Notes: a model not told the origin generated them from the sequence alone. Positions 1 to 11,659 are shown, counted from the stretch's first letter. The stretch is DNA of 60,000 nt from Membranipora membranacea (GCA_914767715.1 OU612072.1:25546001-25606000), one strand, 5' to 3'. A program made the numbers and translations.

Positions 1-224
1 TTGCACCGTATATCTCACCAATATGCAAAGGTAAGAAACAAAATTAGGTGACTGTAATGTACTCGAAATAACAATCAGATCCTAAGGTTAGGTCAACTTA
101 TCCAAATGGATGCAGTTGCAGATGATACATCAGAGAAATCCATAATAAAGAAAAATCAACAATAATTTTTCTGGGAGCATGAGGTTACACCTGGGCTGTC
201 ATTCACAGCATATTTCGTTTTGAA

Positions 225-360
225 TGTTTACATTTAGCGTAATCAATGCCATGAATTACAATTATCAAACGTTTTGATGAGGTCTCATCAGGCCTTTTTA
301 TGCTGAAACATTAGCTCGGCTGCAATGAATCTACTAAATTTCAGGACCACTTTCCATAGA
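225..360 (+). repeat. Dispersed repeat copy, partner at 3590-3725
   Basis: This block shares the core GATGAGGTCTCATCAGGCC and its flanks (ACAATTATCAAAC before, ATGCTG and GGCTGCAATG after) with 3590-3725 in the same orientation. It sits in the left-arm-specific insertion of the foldback element, so it may be a separate nested element. Confidence 0.75.
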
Positions 361-564
361 GCCAAATATGCTGTCAAAAGGACCTTTACTAGGGCCAGAG
401 AAGTTCTCTTTGGAAATTCTATATATTATATAATATCATATTATAACTACTAGAAATTCCAAGGAATTAAGTGTATAAATAAAAGGAAGAATTAAATATT
501 AGGTGTTAGGGTGCGGCACCAACAATTTTCGCCTAATCATGTCACAATGACTAAGCTTCAGTCA

Positions 565-755
565 CATCACAGTGATAACTTTCATGACAGGAGACAGTGA
601 GGGCCATGAATACCAAATCTATAATACCAAACAATGCTTTTCAACTGTTAACGATGGTAATCTAGAGTTGTTAATCAGTGATTTGTATCATTTATTGTCA
701 CTTTTATTCGCTTTTATCTAAATGTCAATATTAATAGCTCATCATGATCATCGGA
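565..755 (+). repeat. Dispersed repeat copy, partners at 4710-4800 and 5225-5420
   Basis: Shared landmarks in order are TGATAACTTTCATG, a GACAGTGA/GACAATGA stretch, TACCAAA, GTGATTTGTATC, GTCACTTTT and a terminal TCAATATT. The copies at 565-755 and 5225-5420 are full-length relative to each other; 4710-4800 keeps only the second half. No coding capacity. Confidence 0.65.
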
Positions 756-1329
756 CTAATGGAGTAAAGCTAGCTAGCCTCAGATGACGACAATAGGCGA
801 AATATTATTGTTGTTGCCGCAATAATGGTTATTTGATGCAATGATGAATGAATAGTCAGACAAGAACCATCTAAATGTATGCAGAAACTGTAGACTGTAT
901 CCTATTTTTGTCTCTTCAGTCTTCACAGGCTAGCCAATTTGGTTTGCCCATAGTATCTGTCAAATGAATTAAATATAATGGTTTGCAAAAACACACCAAA
1001 ACTTCCTAACACATTACACACTTTGCTCTGTGATATAGTAGACTTCGTAGATTATAACAGAGAAGCTGCTACTCAGTCGAGCCCTTATTCAGAACAGCTT
1101 TGGTATTCAGCACTTTTCAATCATGTACAATCATACTTTAAAACGCTATCACCAAAAGGACCCTTCTCTCCTACAACATAAACCTGCAGATATTATATAA
1201 TTTTTCAGGACCAGCCCTATCAACTAATATTTAATCTATCTGATTATCAATACACCCGATTCCCTGAAATACAAGTCAGTTATAATATAACTTAAACTGC
1301 CATATCTTATTACCCCTATTAAACTTTCA

Positions 1330-2033
1330 GTACAGGGATGTCTAATGTTCATACAGGGGGAGGTCAGTACAGGGTGTCTAATGTTTATACAGGAGGAGGT
1401 CAGTACAAGGGTGTCTAATGTTTATACAGGAGGAGGTCAGTACAGGGGTGTCTAATGTTTATACAGGAGGAGGTCAGTAGAGGGGTGTCTAATGTTTATA
1501 CAGGAGGAGGTCAGTACAAGGGTGTCTAATGTTTATACAGGAGGAGGTCAGTAGAGGAGTGTCTAATGTTTATACAGGAGGAGGTCAGTAGAGGGGTGTC
1601 TAATGTTTATACAGGAGGAGGTAAGTAGAGGGGTGTCTAATGTTTATACAGGAGGAGGTCAGTACAGGGGTGTCTAATGTTTATACAGGAGGAGGTCAGT
1701 ACAGGGATGTCTAATGTTCATACTGGGGGAGGACAGTACAGAGATGTCTAATGTTTATACAGGAGGAGGTCAGTACAGGGGTGTCTAATGTTTATACAGG
1801 AGGAGGACAGTACAGGGGTGTCTAATGTTTATACAGAGGGAGGACAGTACAGAGATGTCTAATGTTCATACAGGAGGAGGTCAGTACAGGGGTGTCTAAC
1901 GTTTATACAGGAGGAGGTCAGTACGGAGATGTCTAATGTTCATACGGGGGAGGACAGTACAGAGATGTCTCATGTTTATACAGGAGGAGGACAGTACAGG
2001 GGTGTCTAATGTTTATACAGGAGGAGAGAAAGG
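1330..2033. repeat. 37-bp minisatellite, about 19 copies
   Basis: The unit contains TGTCTAATGTTTATACAGG followed by AGGAGGTCAGTACAGGGG, repeating every 37 bp. Variants at a few positions (cagtacagg/cagtagagg, tttatac/ttcatac) recur in non-adjacent units, as expected from unequal exchange. It sits exactly between the arms of the enclosing inverted repeat. Confidence 0.95.
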
Positions 2034-2634
2034 TTCTTTTGGTGAAAGTGTTTGAAAGTATGATTAGAAAGTATGATTACCAAAGTTGTTCTGAGGAAGG
2101 GCTTGACTGAGTAGCAGCTTCTCTATAATAATCTAGGTGTCTACTATATCACTGAGCAAAGAGTGTAATGTGTTTGGAAGTTTCTGTATTCTTTGCGAAC
2201 CTTTACAGGCACATTCGTTTGACAGATACTGTGTGTAGACCAAATACGCCTGTATGTGAAGCCTGCCGAGACTGAAATTAGATACAACCTAAAGATTCTG
2301 CATACATTTAGAAGTTATATCTGACTTTTCAATTATCATTGTATCAATTAACCATAGTTGTTGGGTAACGACAATTTTCACAGAATAACGTCATGACTTA
2401 GCTATGGTCACATAACATAGCTTAGTCTCATGATAATGATAGGATATAATAATTAAAACAGCCAATAAATGGTGTCATTCTTCTCTTTTTAGAATGGCAT
2501 CTAATGAAATGCACTTATTATATTTGATGATCATGAATTTTATAATAATTGTTGATCTTTCTTCCTTATGTAATTCTCTGGTGTATCATCTGCAACTGCA
2601 TCCATTTGGTTCAGTTGACCTAACCTTAGCATTT

Positions 2635-2657
2635 GATTGATTGATTGATTGATTGAT
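2635..2657. repeat. (GATT)n microsatellite
   Basis: Short run of GATT/TGAT tetranucleotides at the outer edge of the right foldback arm, adjoining the next dispersed repeat. Confidence 0.9.
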
Positions 2658-2659
2658 TT

Positions 2660-2960
2660 CTATGCACTGTTAATAAGCTGCCAAGCTACTGATCATTAAC
2701 AGCCCACCGAAAATGTTAATGGACTACCTTGCATCATTTTGCTAAGAAATGAGACCAAAACGATTGAGTTTAGCAACTTGGATGGCTGAGCTAATCTGAT
2801 TATTAGAAATTTCAAAATTGGATATGTTTATTCTTAGAGAGATGTAATCTTGGGTAACAAATTATAAATGTTGGCGCTAAGTGGCTTTTTACAGGGCGTC
2901 ATTATTTGTGTGAATTTTGAAATTTGGTTATTTAATGTGAAATTTTAATCAATGATTTGA
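2660..2960 (+). repeat. Interspersed repeat, inverted partner at 50520-50790
   Basis: Reads collinearly with the reverse complement of 50520-50790. Shared strings include AGCTGCCAAGCTACT, GGATGGCTGAGCTAAT, TATTTATTCTTA-like, and GGCTTTTTACA followed by CGTCAT. No reading frame. The rest of 2960-5580 is AT-rich, holds only the repeats listed here, and has no gene I can support. Confidence 0.75.
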
Positions 2961-3394
2961 GACTGATCTAGAAGTGTTGAGCCAAAATTTTAGATTTTAG
3001 CAGTACAACTAATTTCTTAAGATCAACACATACCATCAAAATATACACTTTTGGCGCCATTTTTCAATGACGCAAATGATCCTTTTGAAAGGATCATTAA
3101 CTAGCGCCGAACACTTTTCATTGAAAATTCTCACATCAAAAGCGGCTTTGATTGACTGCATTGCAAACACGAAATGCCAACAGAACTGGCTCTGCACATC
3201 AGTTTCCATGGACTTGTGCACCACAGAAATCCCAAAAAAAACATCTTCAAAAACCCCTGAAATTGGCCAGTTTTAGTTGCATTCTGGGGATAACAGATAG
3301 GCAACGCCATATTCTTATGGTATATAGAAAGTTGATATTTACTGACCTCTTTGCCATTACCATAAAACAAGTTATTGCAACTGCAACCTTTTTC

Positions 3395-4195
3395 TCTCAA
3401 CTCTCAGCGCATTTGGTGTTCTGAGATTTTGCAAGTCACAGCAAGGTCACTAATTTACCATATTCCACGCCAGCTTTGATACATAATTGGTGATTTCATA
3501 TGTAGTTGAGATGCTTATCAATGTATGACCTGGCGAGTGTACATTTTTAGTGAGATAGGGAACATGGAACAAAACACAAAACATGGTGCATGTTTAAATT
3601 TAGCAAAAGCATATCATGTATTTATTACAATTATCAAACATTGTGATGAGGTCTCATCAGGCCTTTTATGCTGGATCATTGGCTAGGCTGCAATGGCTGT
3701 ACCAGATTCCAGGACTCTGTGCACAGCAATGAGATTCTGCCGTTGAACCTTCTATCGGAGGCATTAAATACCCGGGCTCATTTTTACCTATTGCTTCATA
3801 ATTTGCTATGTTATTTATAGTACACGATGATATTCTGTACGGCCAGTAGGTGGATCCCAGATTTGCTATTATAATGGGGCAATTATGTTTACCTACATAA
3901 TCCGCCTACCACATTTTACCTTTGGCCAACTATCTTTATAACTACCAATCCATTGTTTCATAACACCCATCACATGGAGTGACGAATCCATTACACAATG
4001 CAGCAGGTCATTGCTGCTGGTTTGTATCATATTTCCTTAAAGATTAAATCTTGCCCAGTCATACATTGACTAGAATCTCGACTAATCATAAAATAAGTAA
4101 ATATGTATTAAATCTGGCTAAGAATATGGTTAGTGACCTCGCTATGACTTGCAGAAAATCAGAACGCCAAATGGGCTGAGAGTTGAGAGAAATAG
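3395..4195. repeat. Second inverted-repeat element (arms 3395-3540 and 4040-4195)
   Basis: The left arm reads CTCTCAACTCTCAGCGCATTT and onward; the right arm carries its near reverse complement (AAATGGGCTGAGAGTTGAGAG). The match continues inward through GCCAG..TTGATACAT and TCAATGTATGACC to about 3540/4040. The loop (about 500 bp) contains the GTCTCATCAGGCC repeat copy at 3590-3725. No coding capacity; this is probably a MITE/foldback unit of the same sequence neighbourhood as 1-2.6 kb. Confidence 0.65.
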
Positions 4196-5589
4196 TGTAT
4201 GTGCCAGTTGCATTTTTCTATGTATAAGAAAAGATATTATTGAAACTCGTGCAGAAACCGTGGGGTTTATAATGGAGTAGTTGTTATATGAATAACTCTG
4301 AGACACCGTTATCAACATCTGGTAGGCTTTGCTTGGTATGATAGATTGGGTAATCACAGCAATCAATGTCATCTGCCATGAAAAGAAACAAGATTTTTTA
4401 AAAATTTGATTAGCCTCATCATGATCATCAAACATAAAAAGTGCATTTTATTAGGTGCAATTCTGAAATGAGAAAAATGACACCATATAGATGGTCTGTC
4501 TCGTCTGAATTACCAATCATTATTGCGTCAAATAACCATAGTTGTGTGGTAACAACAATTAATGCTGAATAGCCTCATGATGACTTAGCCATCATCGCAT
4601 AGCATATCCTAGTGTCATGATAATAATAGTACAATAATAGAACAATAATGAAATGCAGTTTTTCTATGTTTGATGACAATGATGAGGCAAAGCAATCATA
4701 TGTTTCATGGCAGATGTCACAGTTATTAATCAGTTATTTGTATCATTTATTGTCACTTTTATAAGCTGTTATCTAAATGTCAATATTAATTGAGCATTTT
4801 AAATTGTGTCAGTAAGAGCCAAGTTTTATTGGAATAAAGCGGTTAAGACTTTGTCATTAAATCAGACACCCCTATTTTTGTATCGCCTGAAAATCAACAG
4901 CATAATGTATATGACTCCACTGAGACTTGAACAATTTCAGAACTTAAATATTGGCATTGCTGAGTTTTTGTATTGTAACTGTTGTCAATTGAATTTGGAT
5001 ATGAGCCAGTTGCAATGTCTTGTGATTAAATGATTCCAACAATTTCAATAAATGAAATCTCAGTTAATAATATTGGTCATACGGTAACCCATCTCAACCT
5101 TTTATACAGTATAGATACCTTTTTATTCTAGTTCAAGTATAAGATCTTTATTTCAAAACTAATGCTAGTGGCAGGATATTCAGTTTTCAAATGGAAGTTG
5201 ATGTACTATGGAGCAACTGCTAACTAAGCTATGGTCACATCACAATGATAACTTTCATGGCACGTGACAATGAAGACCATTATTACCAAATTTATCAAAC
5301 CAAACAAAGCTTGCCAGGTAATGACACTAGCATTTCAGAGTTATTGGTCAGTGATTTGTATCCATGAGTGTCACTTTTTAATAAGTATTTCAATATTTAT
5401 AATCAATCATGATTCGATATACAGAATATAATCAGCCGTGCCTGGATACTTTATATTAACATTTACCCAGTTTGTTGTTGGATTTGAAATTTCTGGCATT
5501 AATTTCGTAAAACCCCGCCGAAGGTTATCATGTACCATGTAAATCATGAATCAAAAATCACAGCTGCACTCATGCCTGAATAGTTTGGG

Positions 5590-5597
5590 TATATAAA
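5590..5597 (+). promoter_or_regulatory. TATA box of the small secreted-peptide gene
   Basis: TATATAAA lies about 30 bp upstream of a likely start site near 5620-5625. The leader exon ends at 5678 with a strong GTGAGT donor. The spacing and the downstream splice pair support this as the core promoter. Confidence 0.6.
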
Positions 5598-5936
5598 GGT
5601 CAATGCGTCTTCCTAAAAATCACAACCTTCTCTTCTCCGATCATTGATTATCACAGACTGCAAACAATATCTAACAGGGTGAGTCTATTTATATTATTAT
5701 GGAGCATACTCCCTCTGGATGTGAATAAATATTCATGGTTTCATGAAACATTCGAGGGATTGTTATAGCTAAATAAAGTCCCAGTGTGTGCATATATTGA
5801 GGGTAGCGACTGTAGTGCCAGAATAAAGGTGCAGTGTGTTTATATAACGCTGAAAACTGATTACAATTGAATTTCAAGTTTGAAGTAAAATGAGTAATTT
5901 TGCGAGGTTAACAATAAAATTTAGACATTTCTAACT

Positions 5937-6748
5937 GCGTTTCATGCCCAAGAATTGTTGGACAATTCTGAACAATTCTAGAATGTCACAGCCTGCATTT
6001 TCATAAAAATTGGTCAGATACCGTAATGATTGGAAGATGACCAAATTATCGTTTGGAAATGGGAGGGTCTGGTTTTCCTCGTTCATCACGCAGCACGCAT
6101 ACATGGGAGCAGTCACGCAAAGTTAATTTTGAAACGGCAGTCTTTAACCTGATGAATGCTGTTACTCTGAAACTTGGAAATGATTAACTTTTTTTTAATA
6201 TCAACCTGTCCTCAGCATCAGTAAACTATCGGTATGCATAAAAGTCTTAAACTGGTGCAGGATCTTCTCTTAGAGGGATGAGTCTTTGCTTGGTTTCTAG
6301 AAGGGTGGGATGAAAGGAGTATCATAAGCTTTCATGCAACAATTTGGCACTAATCACCCTCAATTGGAATAGAATGCATTTGAGTTCCATCATGAAAAAA
6401 CAAAAAAGAAAAGAATTGCCCTTATCGGGAATTGAACCTAGGCCTCCCGCTACACAGTCTTTGATGCTAAATTACACAGCAACATCTATTCATTAAAACA
6501 ACTATCTTGCTTGGTCATCTACGTGCAAACACATCTAATACAACGCCAAGCCAATTATATAATATTGACTAGAACTGTAAAGGCATTTACTAAAACCATA
6601 CAATAGCAATACTGAGTGGAATTTATTTAGCAGGCAGGGTTATAGTTATACAATAATGGTTCCTGGTTGGGTAATGATATATGGGTCAATATTGAACAAT
6701 TCTAGAATTGTTTAGAATTGTTCAACAATTCTTTGGCATAAAATGCAG
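5937..6748. mobile_element. MITE-like element in the 5'UTR intron
   Basis: About 48 bp at 5937-5985 recur as the reverse complement at 6698-6748 (core AAGAATTGTTGGACAATTCT against AAGAATTGTTGAACAATTCT). The right TIR itself contains nested short palindromes of GAATTGTT/AACAATTC. The whole unit lies between donor 5679 and acceptor 6789. A tRNA-like B-box on the minus strand (GGTTCAATTCC, near 6430) lies inside. No target duplication is obvious. Confidence 0.55.
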
Positions 6749-6792
6749 TGTCTTCATTCGGTGACCAAAATTTTCTCTGTCTTTTCCAGAAG

Positions 6793-6912
6793 ATGAATAT
6801 CTTATACGGACTTACCACACTTCTAATGCTAGCAGGAATGGCCGCAGCACAATGTGGATTTTGCCCAGGTGGCGCGTGTGTAGGAGCCATATGTGTAATG
6901 CCGGGAAAGTAA
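6793..6912 (+). CDS. Small secreted four-cysteine peptide, likely amidated
   Basis: Complete 39-residue precursor. Residues 1-19 form a typical signal peptide (hydrophobic Leu/Met/Ala core ending Ala-Ala-Ala before Gln). The predicted mature part is about 20 residues, starts with Gln (possible pyroglutamate), and has four cysteines spaced CX2CX4CX4C. It ends Pro-Gly-Lys, so removal of Lys and use of Gly as amide donor would give a C-terminal amide. The ATG lies three bases into exon 2, after a TTTTCCAG acceptor (AG at 6788-6789). A non-coding leader exon (about 5620-5678, donor GTGAGT) and TATA box lie upstream; AATAAA follows at 7043-7048. This is far shorter than common defensin-type peptides and I do not recognise the family. 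A peptide hormone, antimicrobial or venom-type peptide are all possible. Gene structure is well supported; function is inference. Confidence 0.7.
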   Translation: MNILYGLTTLLMLAGMAAAQCGFCPGGACVGAICVMPGK

Positions 6913-7042
6913 CTTCAACACAACAGATCAGTGCCGAATTGAAAAAGCTGTATGCTTACTTTCACATCTCGCTATGAATTAAACTTAAGAATCAGTTTGG
7001 TTGTGAATTCATTATTGCTTTGATGACATAATTCGGTACTAT

Positions 7043-7048
7043 AATAAA
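7043..7048 (+). terminator. Poly(A) signal of the secreted-peptide gene
   Basis: AATAAA about 130 bp after the stop codon, followed by a GT-rich stretch (TTTGTTTGTCGTCG), the normal downstream element arrangement. Confidence 0.6.
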
Positions 7049-7539
7049 AGATTGCTCCAATTACAATTTGTTTGTCGTCGTTTAACATCTGGAATATAAC
7101 TCAGATATTGAGGATCCAATGTGAATCACTTGATCAGGAACTTTTGTTACTTTGAGCAACTGCTCTGCCTTAAAAGTAACAAAAATGTATCGATTGGATT
7201 TAGATTGTTAAAACATGATAATAAGATTAATTTACATGCAATGATAGATTGCCCGTTTGAAGAAGCCGAACATACTGGCGAGAAAACCAACGCCATTTGG
7301 AAAATTTTCAGGATAAGTTTTGGCAGTTGCTTTCCATTGGGCTTTTGAGATATCAATTGTGATAGTTTTCCTCTAATAATATTGCAAAACAAGTGTGTGA
7401 ATACTAGTCAAAAAGGGTAGTTGCTTTAAGAACGATGATTTGAAGTTCGAAGGGGCGCATATTACTAGCAGATGTCCTTGCAATTTTTATGAGCCCTCTA
7501 ACATTCATATTCAAGAAACAGACTTAAAGGGCAAGCAGG

Positions 7540-7620
7540 GTTTTGCAGCAGTTTCCCCTATGCATAAGGTGCAATCTGCTATCGCTCAATGATAACTTGT
7601 TTGAAACCCTTTTAGTTGGT
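7540..7620 (+). repeat. Diverged copy of the 54-kb palindrome arm
   Basis: ATGCATAAGGTGCAATCTGC..TC(A)ATGA..GTTTGAAAC matches the arm core at 54220-54269 (ATGCAGAAGGTGCAATCTGC..TCAATGG..GTTTGAAAC). Otherwise 7080-8130 holds no gene I can support. Confidence 0.55.
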
Positions 7621-8149
7621 TACGCTCAGCCGTATATCACATTTCGCTAACACTTAAGTGTGAAAAAAACTGTTTCTATGTTGGTGCAATTTGGCAAACC
7701 GGCATCTGAGAGTGGTTTTTTCACGGTCGCCATAGCACACAAAAGATAATTTACAACTGCAAAACATGTTTTCATATGTTACAATGCATATAGTTACAAC
7801 TTAGAGATGAAGCTTCTGAAACTAAAAACTACAAAGCCTTGGTTTGAGGAAAGGGGTGATGCCACCTTATTCATTTAGGAGTTATATTTCTCCGTAAGCT
7901 TCACATTTTTCAGCACAAATAGAAAAGCATATGCTGTGCTGCACACAAAATTGTTAGTTTGTGACATCGTAGAATATTATGATTGTGTACTCTCTGTTTT
8001 TATTATTATCTTTAATACTAACCATTGGTAGCAGACTAAAAATTAGCAGCGACCCTGATAGGTTTTTGTAGAAAAAGAGGAGGCATCCCGGGTATAAATA
8101 GCGAAATATAAAAACTTATCAGTTTAGTTTATTCTTTAAAATTAATACA

Positions 8150-10660
8150 GCCGGCATTGCTATACTTCATTATATATTTACTTATTACTCGATCTCAGAG
8201 CAGAGCTACACTTGGTGTCTGTCTGGCGTTGTTTTAGTCTGGCTGATCGGCGTAGAGTAGAAGGGATTGGCTGTAGCAGTTTGTTGGGCAGATGCGTCTA
8301 CTGTTGTTATCGGATACCACACTGGACTCGCACACATCATTATAGGTCATATGCAGGTCACATAGTATTTGGTGAGGATGTTTTGTGGGATTCAAGCCCG
8401 CTTTGACCCGGCTCTCGATTTGGTTCACATGTTGCTCGAAGCTACGGTGATCATCAATTTTTACTCCGAGGAAGTTGGTCGTGTTGACTTGTGGTATGTC
8501 CTGACCGCCAAGGGTCAAGCTGGTGGTTTGTTCATTCTGCACCTTGGCATACTTGTTTCAGTTGTTCATAGCATATGATTTATTTGCGTAAGCAATCATA
8601 TTGTGCTCGTCACACCATTGAGCCAGTTGATCGACGCAGGTTTGCAGGTCGCTCGGTTCACTGCTTGTTGTTCGGCTTATCAGTGTGAGGTCATCAGAGT
8701 ATTTGACAACTTTACATGTGACATCTAAACTGTCTATGTATAGAAGCCAAAACATCGGGCGCAAGTTGGTGCCTTACGGAGTGCCATTCAGAACTGCTTG
8801 TTTGCTGATTGATGTAGTTGCTAGACGCACGGTCTGAAAGCAGTCATCTAGAAAGCTGTCGATAATGTGGATAAGATGGTTGCTCAAGCCTCTCTCTACT
8901 AGCATGTCTAGAAGCTTGCCATGATCCATTCTATCGAACGCTTTCGACATGTCAATAAAGACTGACATAACATACCGTGAAGTTGTTTCTTCGAGCAGGG
9001 GGATTTTACGAGTTGGTCTATCAGCGGGCTAATGCTGATAAATCAACAAACAAGCAGTGTACAAAGTTTTTGGAGTTGGAGGCAAGATGTTTAGTAACTA
9101 TATCAAATAACATCGCTAGTGCATCCTCTGTAGACCTGCGCTCTCTGTAGGCAAACTGGGACTCGTCTGTCATACAGCCCAATATCATAGGTTTGGTGAC
9201 CCTCTCAAATGTTTTAGCCACGATAGACGTAAGGGCCACTGGTCGATAATCTTTGGCTACGCTGGCAGTGTTTGACTTAGGAATTGGTTTTATTATAGCG
9301 GTTTTCCATATTAGTGGAAACTCACCCAGCTTGATGCAGCTGTTGAATAGATCACAGAGAGGTTGACTCAGAGAATATGCTTCCATCTTCAGCACCCTGC
9401 CAGGAATACCATCTGGCCCCGGACTTTTCATTGGGTCTGTTTAACGTAGACATTTGATGACCTCATCTACGCGTATCTCAGTACCTTTTCAAAGAGTAGA
9501 TAAAAATCATTGAGAATGTCGGGATCAACGTTACATTCTTTCGCTGCTTGTTTATTGATTTTGAGAAGCTTTTTCAGCTGCTGCCATGATCGTTTATTGC
9601 TAGTTTTTTAATTCTTCGGCTACGTGCTTAGCATGAGATCTTTTTGGAGCTCTGATTTCTCTCTGGATCTCAGCTCTGAGGGATTGGAGTTTGTATAATT
9701 CTCGATCTTTGAGTGCAGCAGACCGAGCATTGAAGAGCGACCTGATTTTACCATTCACCCAAGATTATTCTTTAGAAATGACCCTGTTGACCTTTGGTAT
9801 ACAATCGTCTAGGCAGAAGGCTAGGTAGTCTGTGATGATTTCAGCATGTTCAGACACATTACTGACTTGGCTTGTCAACACTTTCCAGTCAGTCGTTTCG
9901 ATTGCACAAAGCAGCTTTTCGGTGATCTCCTCATCCCATACTCTGACTGGAACCTTGACTTTTTCAGATATCTGTTTACTAATAGGCTTATATTTAGGAA
10001 TGATCAGGATAGGGTTATGATCTGAACTACCTAGTCTATTTACTTTATAGTTTTTATAAGCATTTTTCAGCTTTACATAACTTTTATCAAGAGTTTTCTC
10101 CTTTCTTGTGTAACAGGTGATCTGCTGATGATATTTGGGCAGTCGAATGTTTACATGGTTTAGATCACATAATGCTATAATGGTCGAATTTGGGTTCAGT
10201 TTTTTCCAGTTCATCTATTTGTGTGTGTACCTCATTAGATGTTTCCTAGGCAACCTCGGTGGGCGTGGCTCCAAATACTGTAGCGTAGATTAGCAAAACA
10301 GTTATTGACGAAACCTCTTGAGGTGTCAAGAATGGTCTGAGATTAATAGCCATTGTTTCTAAATGTTGATTTGAATGGGTCAATATGATGTTATATGAAT
10401 CGCACCAATCCGTATTTATGTACAACAATAATCCTCCACCGATTTATTGGTCTTAATCACGGTCCGCTCTTATTATGAAATAATCCTCTTGGGCTATCCG
10501 AGTGTACAAGAAGTTTTCTGTCAGCCATGACTCAGTCATTGCAATCAAGCAGCAAATTTGCAATATTTTGGTGGTTAGAAGGGCCTCTAGCTCATCTATC
10601 TTCTTATACAGTCGATTGGTGTTTGCTAGAAGAATAGATAGTAAGGCTGCTATGATCTTT
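8150..10660 (-). mobile_element. Dead LINE 1 (endonuclease + reverse transcriptase), minus strand
   Basis: Read on the minus strand, the order is endonuclease then RT. About 10660-10250 encodes the N-terminal endonuclease (TESWL, then GGGLLLYIN..DWC). 10214-9765 gives the endonuclease C-terminus with the GSSDHNP motif. 9431-9021 gives RT fingers (SPGPDGIPGR, DYRPVALTSI, QFAYRERRST). 8968-8774 gives DMSKAFDRMDHGKLLDML. 8764-8558 has the catalytic box as YSDD. 8542-8234 is the thumb and C-terminus. Frames are broken by several frameshifts and stops, including one in GGGLL's neighbourhood and one at 9020. The motif set fits the jockey/CR1/L2 group of non-LTR elements. The 5' part before the endonuclease is missing, so it is 5'-truncated and inactive. 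The 3' end lies near 8130-8200 but no clear tail is seen. Confidence 0.85.
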
Positions 10661-11659
10661 CCTTTGAATTTGATACATATTCGGCGCCGGAATTATACAC
10701 GATATATATTTATGAATGAAGATAATCACACTTTGCGCATGACACAAGGAGTCATACCAGGAGTATGTAAAATCAGCTATCAGCTAAAACTATGTGGTGT
10801 TACAGGATTCTGTTGACACAACCAGCTGTTTTGGGTATGATAATCAAAGGATCATGCCGATTTCGATCATCAAACATAGGATATTTGAACTTGATAGAAC
10901 AGGCTTACAAATGAAAAAAGTTATCTTATCTTTGACATGAGGAAGACAATCCCTTGCAGCTGGTGTTGAAATATCCTGCTAAATCCAACATTGTGGGTCA
11001 TCAAATTAGGTCCACTGGAAACATAGTTGTTTCATTCATAAAAAGTTATAATCTGATTGCCGAAGTGGAGACTTTGATGTGTTATTAGCCACAGATTATA
11101 TATATACTTTTATTGTCATTCTACATCATCTTTAGGAATGTTTTTCATGCAGTGGCAGAACAAAAAAGAAAAACTTAAGTGCAGAGAAAAAGAAAAAATA
11201 CTCAAGTAACAAGAATTAATAGGATATAAAGTGCTTTGATAGTCGTTGTTTAAAATGAGTAAGTTTGGTTGCTGAGCGTATCTGAATTGGTAAAGAGTTA
11301 AAAGTTGATAAACATTAATTAATTATGATGAACAGAGTTAAATTATGATAAGCATGACCAAACTTGTCAGATACCATCATTTAACAAAGTTGAAATCGTA
11401 ATTGACAATTTGTGCTTTTAAGAGATGAGTCATCCCAAGAGAGCAGATTTTCTTGCTATGGTCAGTAAGTCAACTTGGAGGGCTTATATAGTAGTTGCTA
11501 TGGTAGCTAAGATAAAGTGCAACATCTCTCCGCTGTTATCAGCTGTTTTACTAACATAGTTGATATATACTTTAATTGGCAACCAAAGTCATCTCATTCG
11601 AAATTTTTTGCACTCAGTGCCAGAAAAAAAAATTTTAAAAGAAAAAAAGAGAAACAGAA

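Larger units (their letters stand above)
78..2635. mobile_element. Foldback-type element: diverged long inverted repeats around a minisatellite
   Basis: The left arm (about 78-1175) and right arm (about 2030-2635) are reverse complements in several collinear blocks: 78-165 with 2545-2635, 770-900 with 2270-2400, 915-970 with 2200-2260, and 1000-1175 with 2030-2170. The left arm carries an extra stretch (about 190-730) absent from the right arm. The space between the arms is the 37-bp minisatellite. Long inverted repeats enclosing tandem repeats are typical of foldback-like, non-autonomous DNA elements. I see no transposase. The short reading frame at 978-1181 lies wholly inside the left arm and is not considered a gene. 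Arm divergence suggests an old copy. Exact termini and target duplication are not resolved. Confidence 0.7.

Noticed and set aside
978-1181. 67-codon open frame
   Set aside because: Lies entirely inside the left arm of an inverted repeat whose partner does not preserve the frame; no motif or splice partner.
1330-2033. CRISPR-like array
   Set aside because: Units are contiguous 37-mers without spacers, in a eukaryotic context; it is a minisatellite.
9832-10816. Plus-strand frames across 9.8-10.8 kb
   Set aside because: Opposite-strand shadows of the LINE 1 endonuclease, whose motifs are clear on the minus strand.
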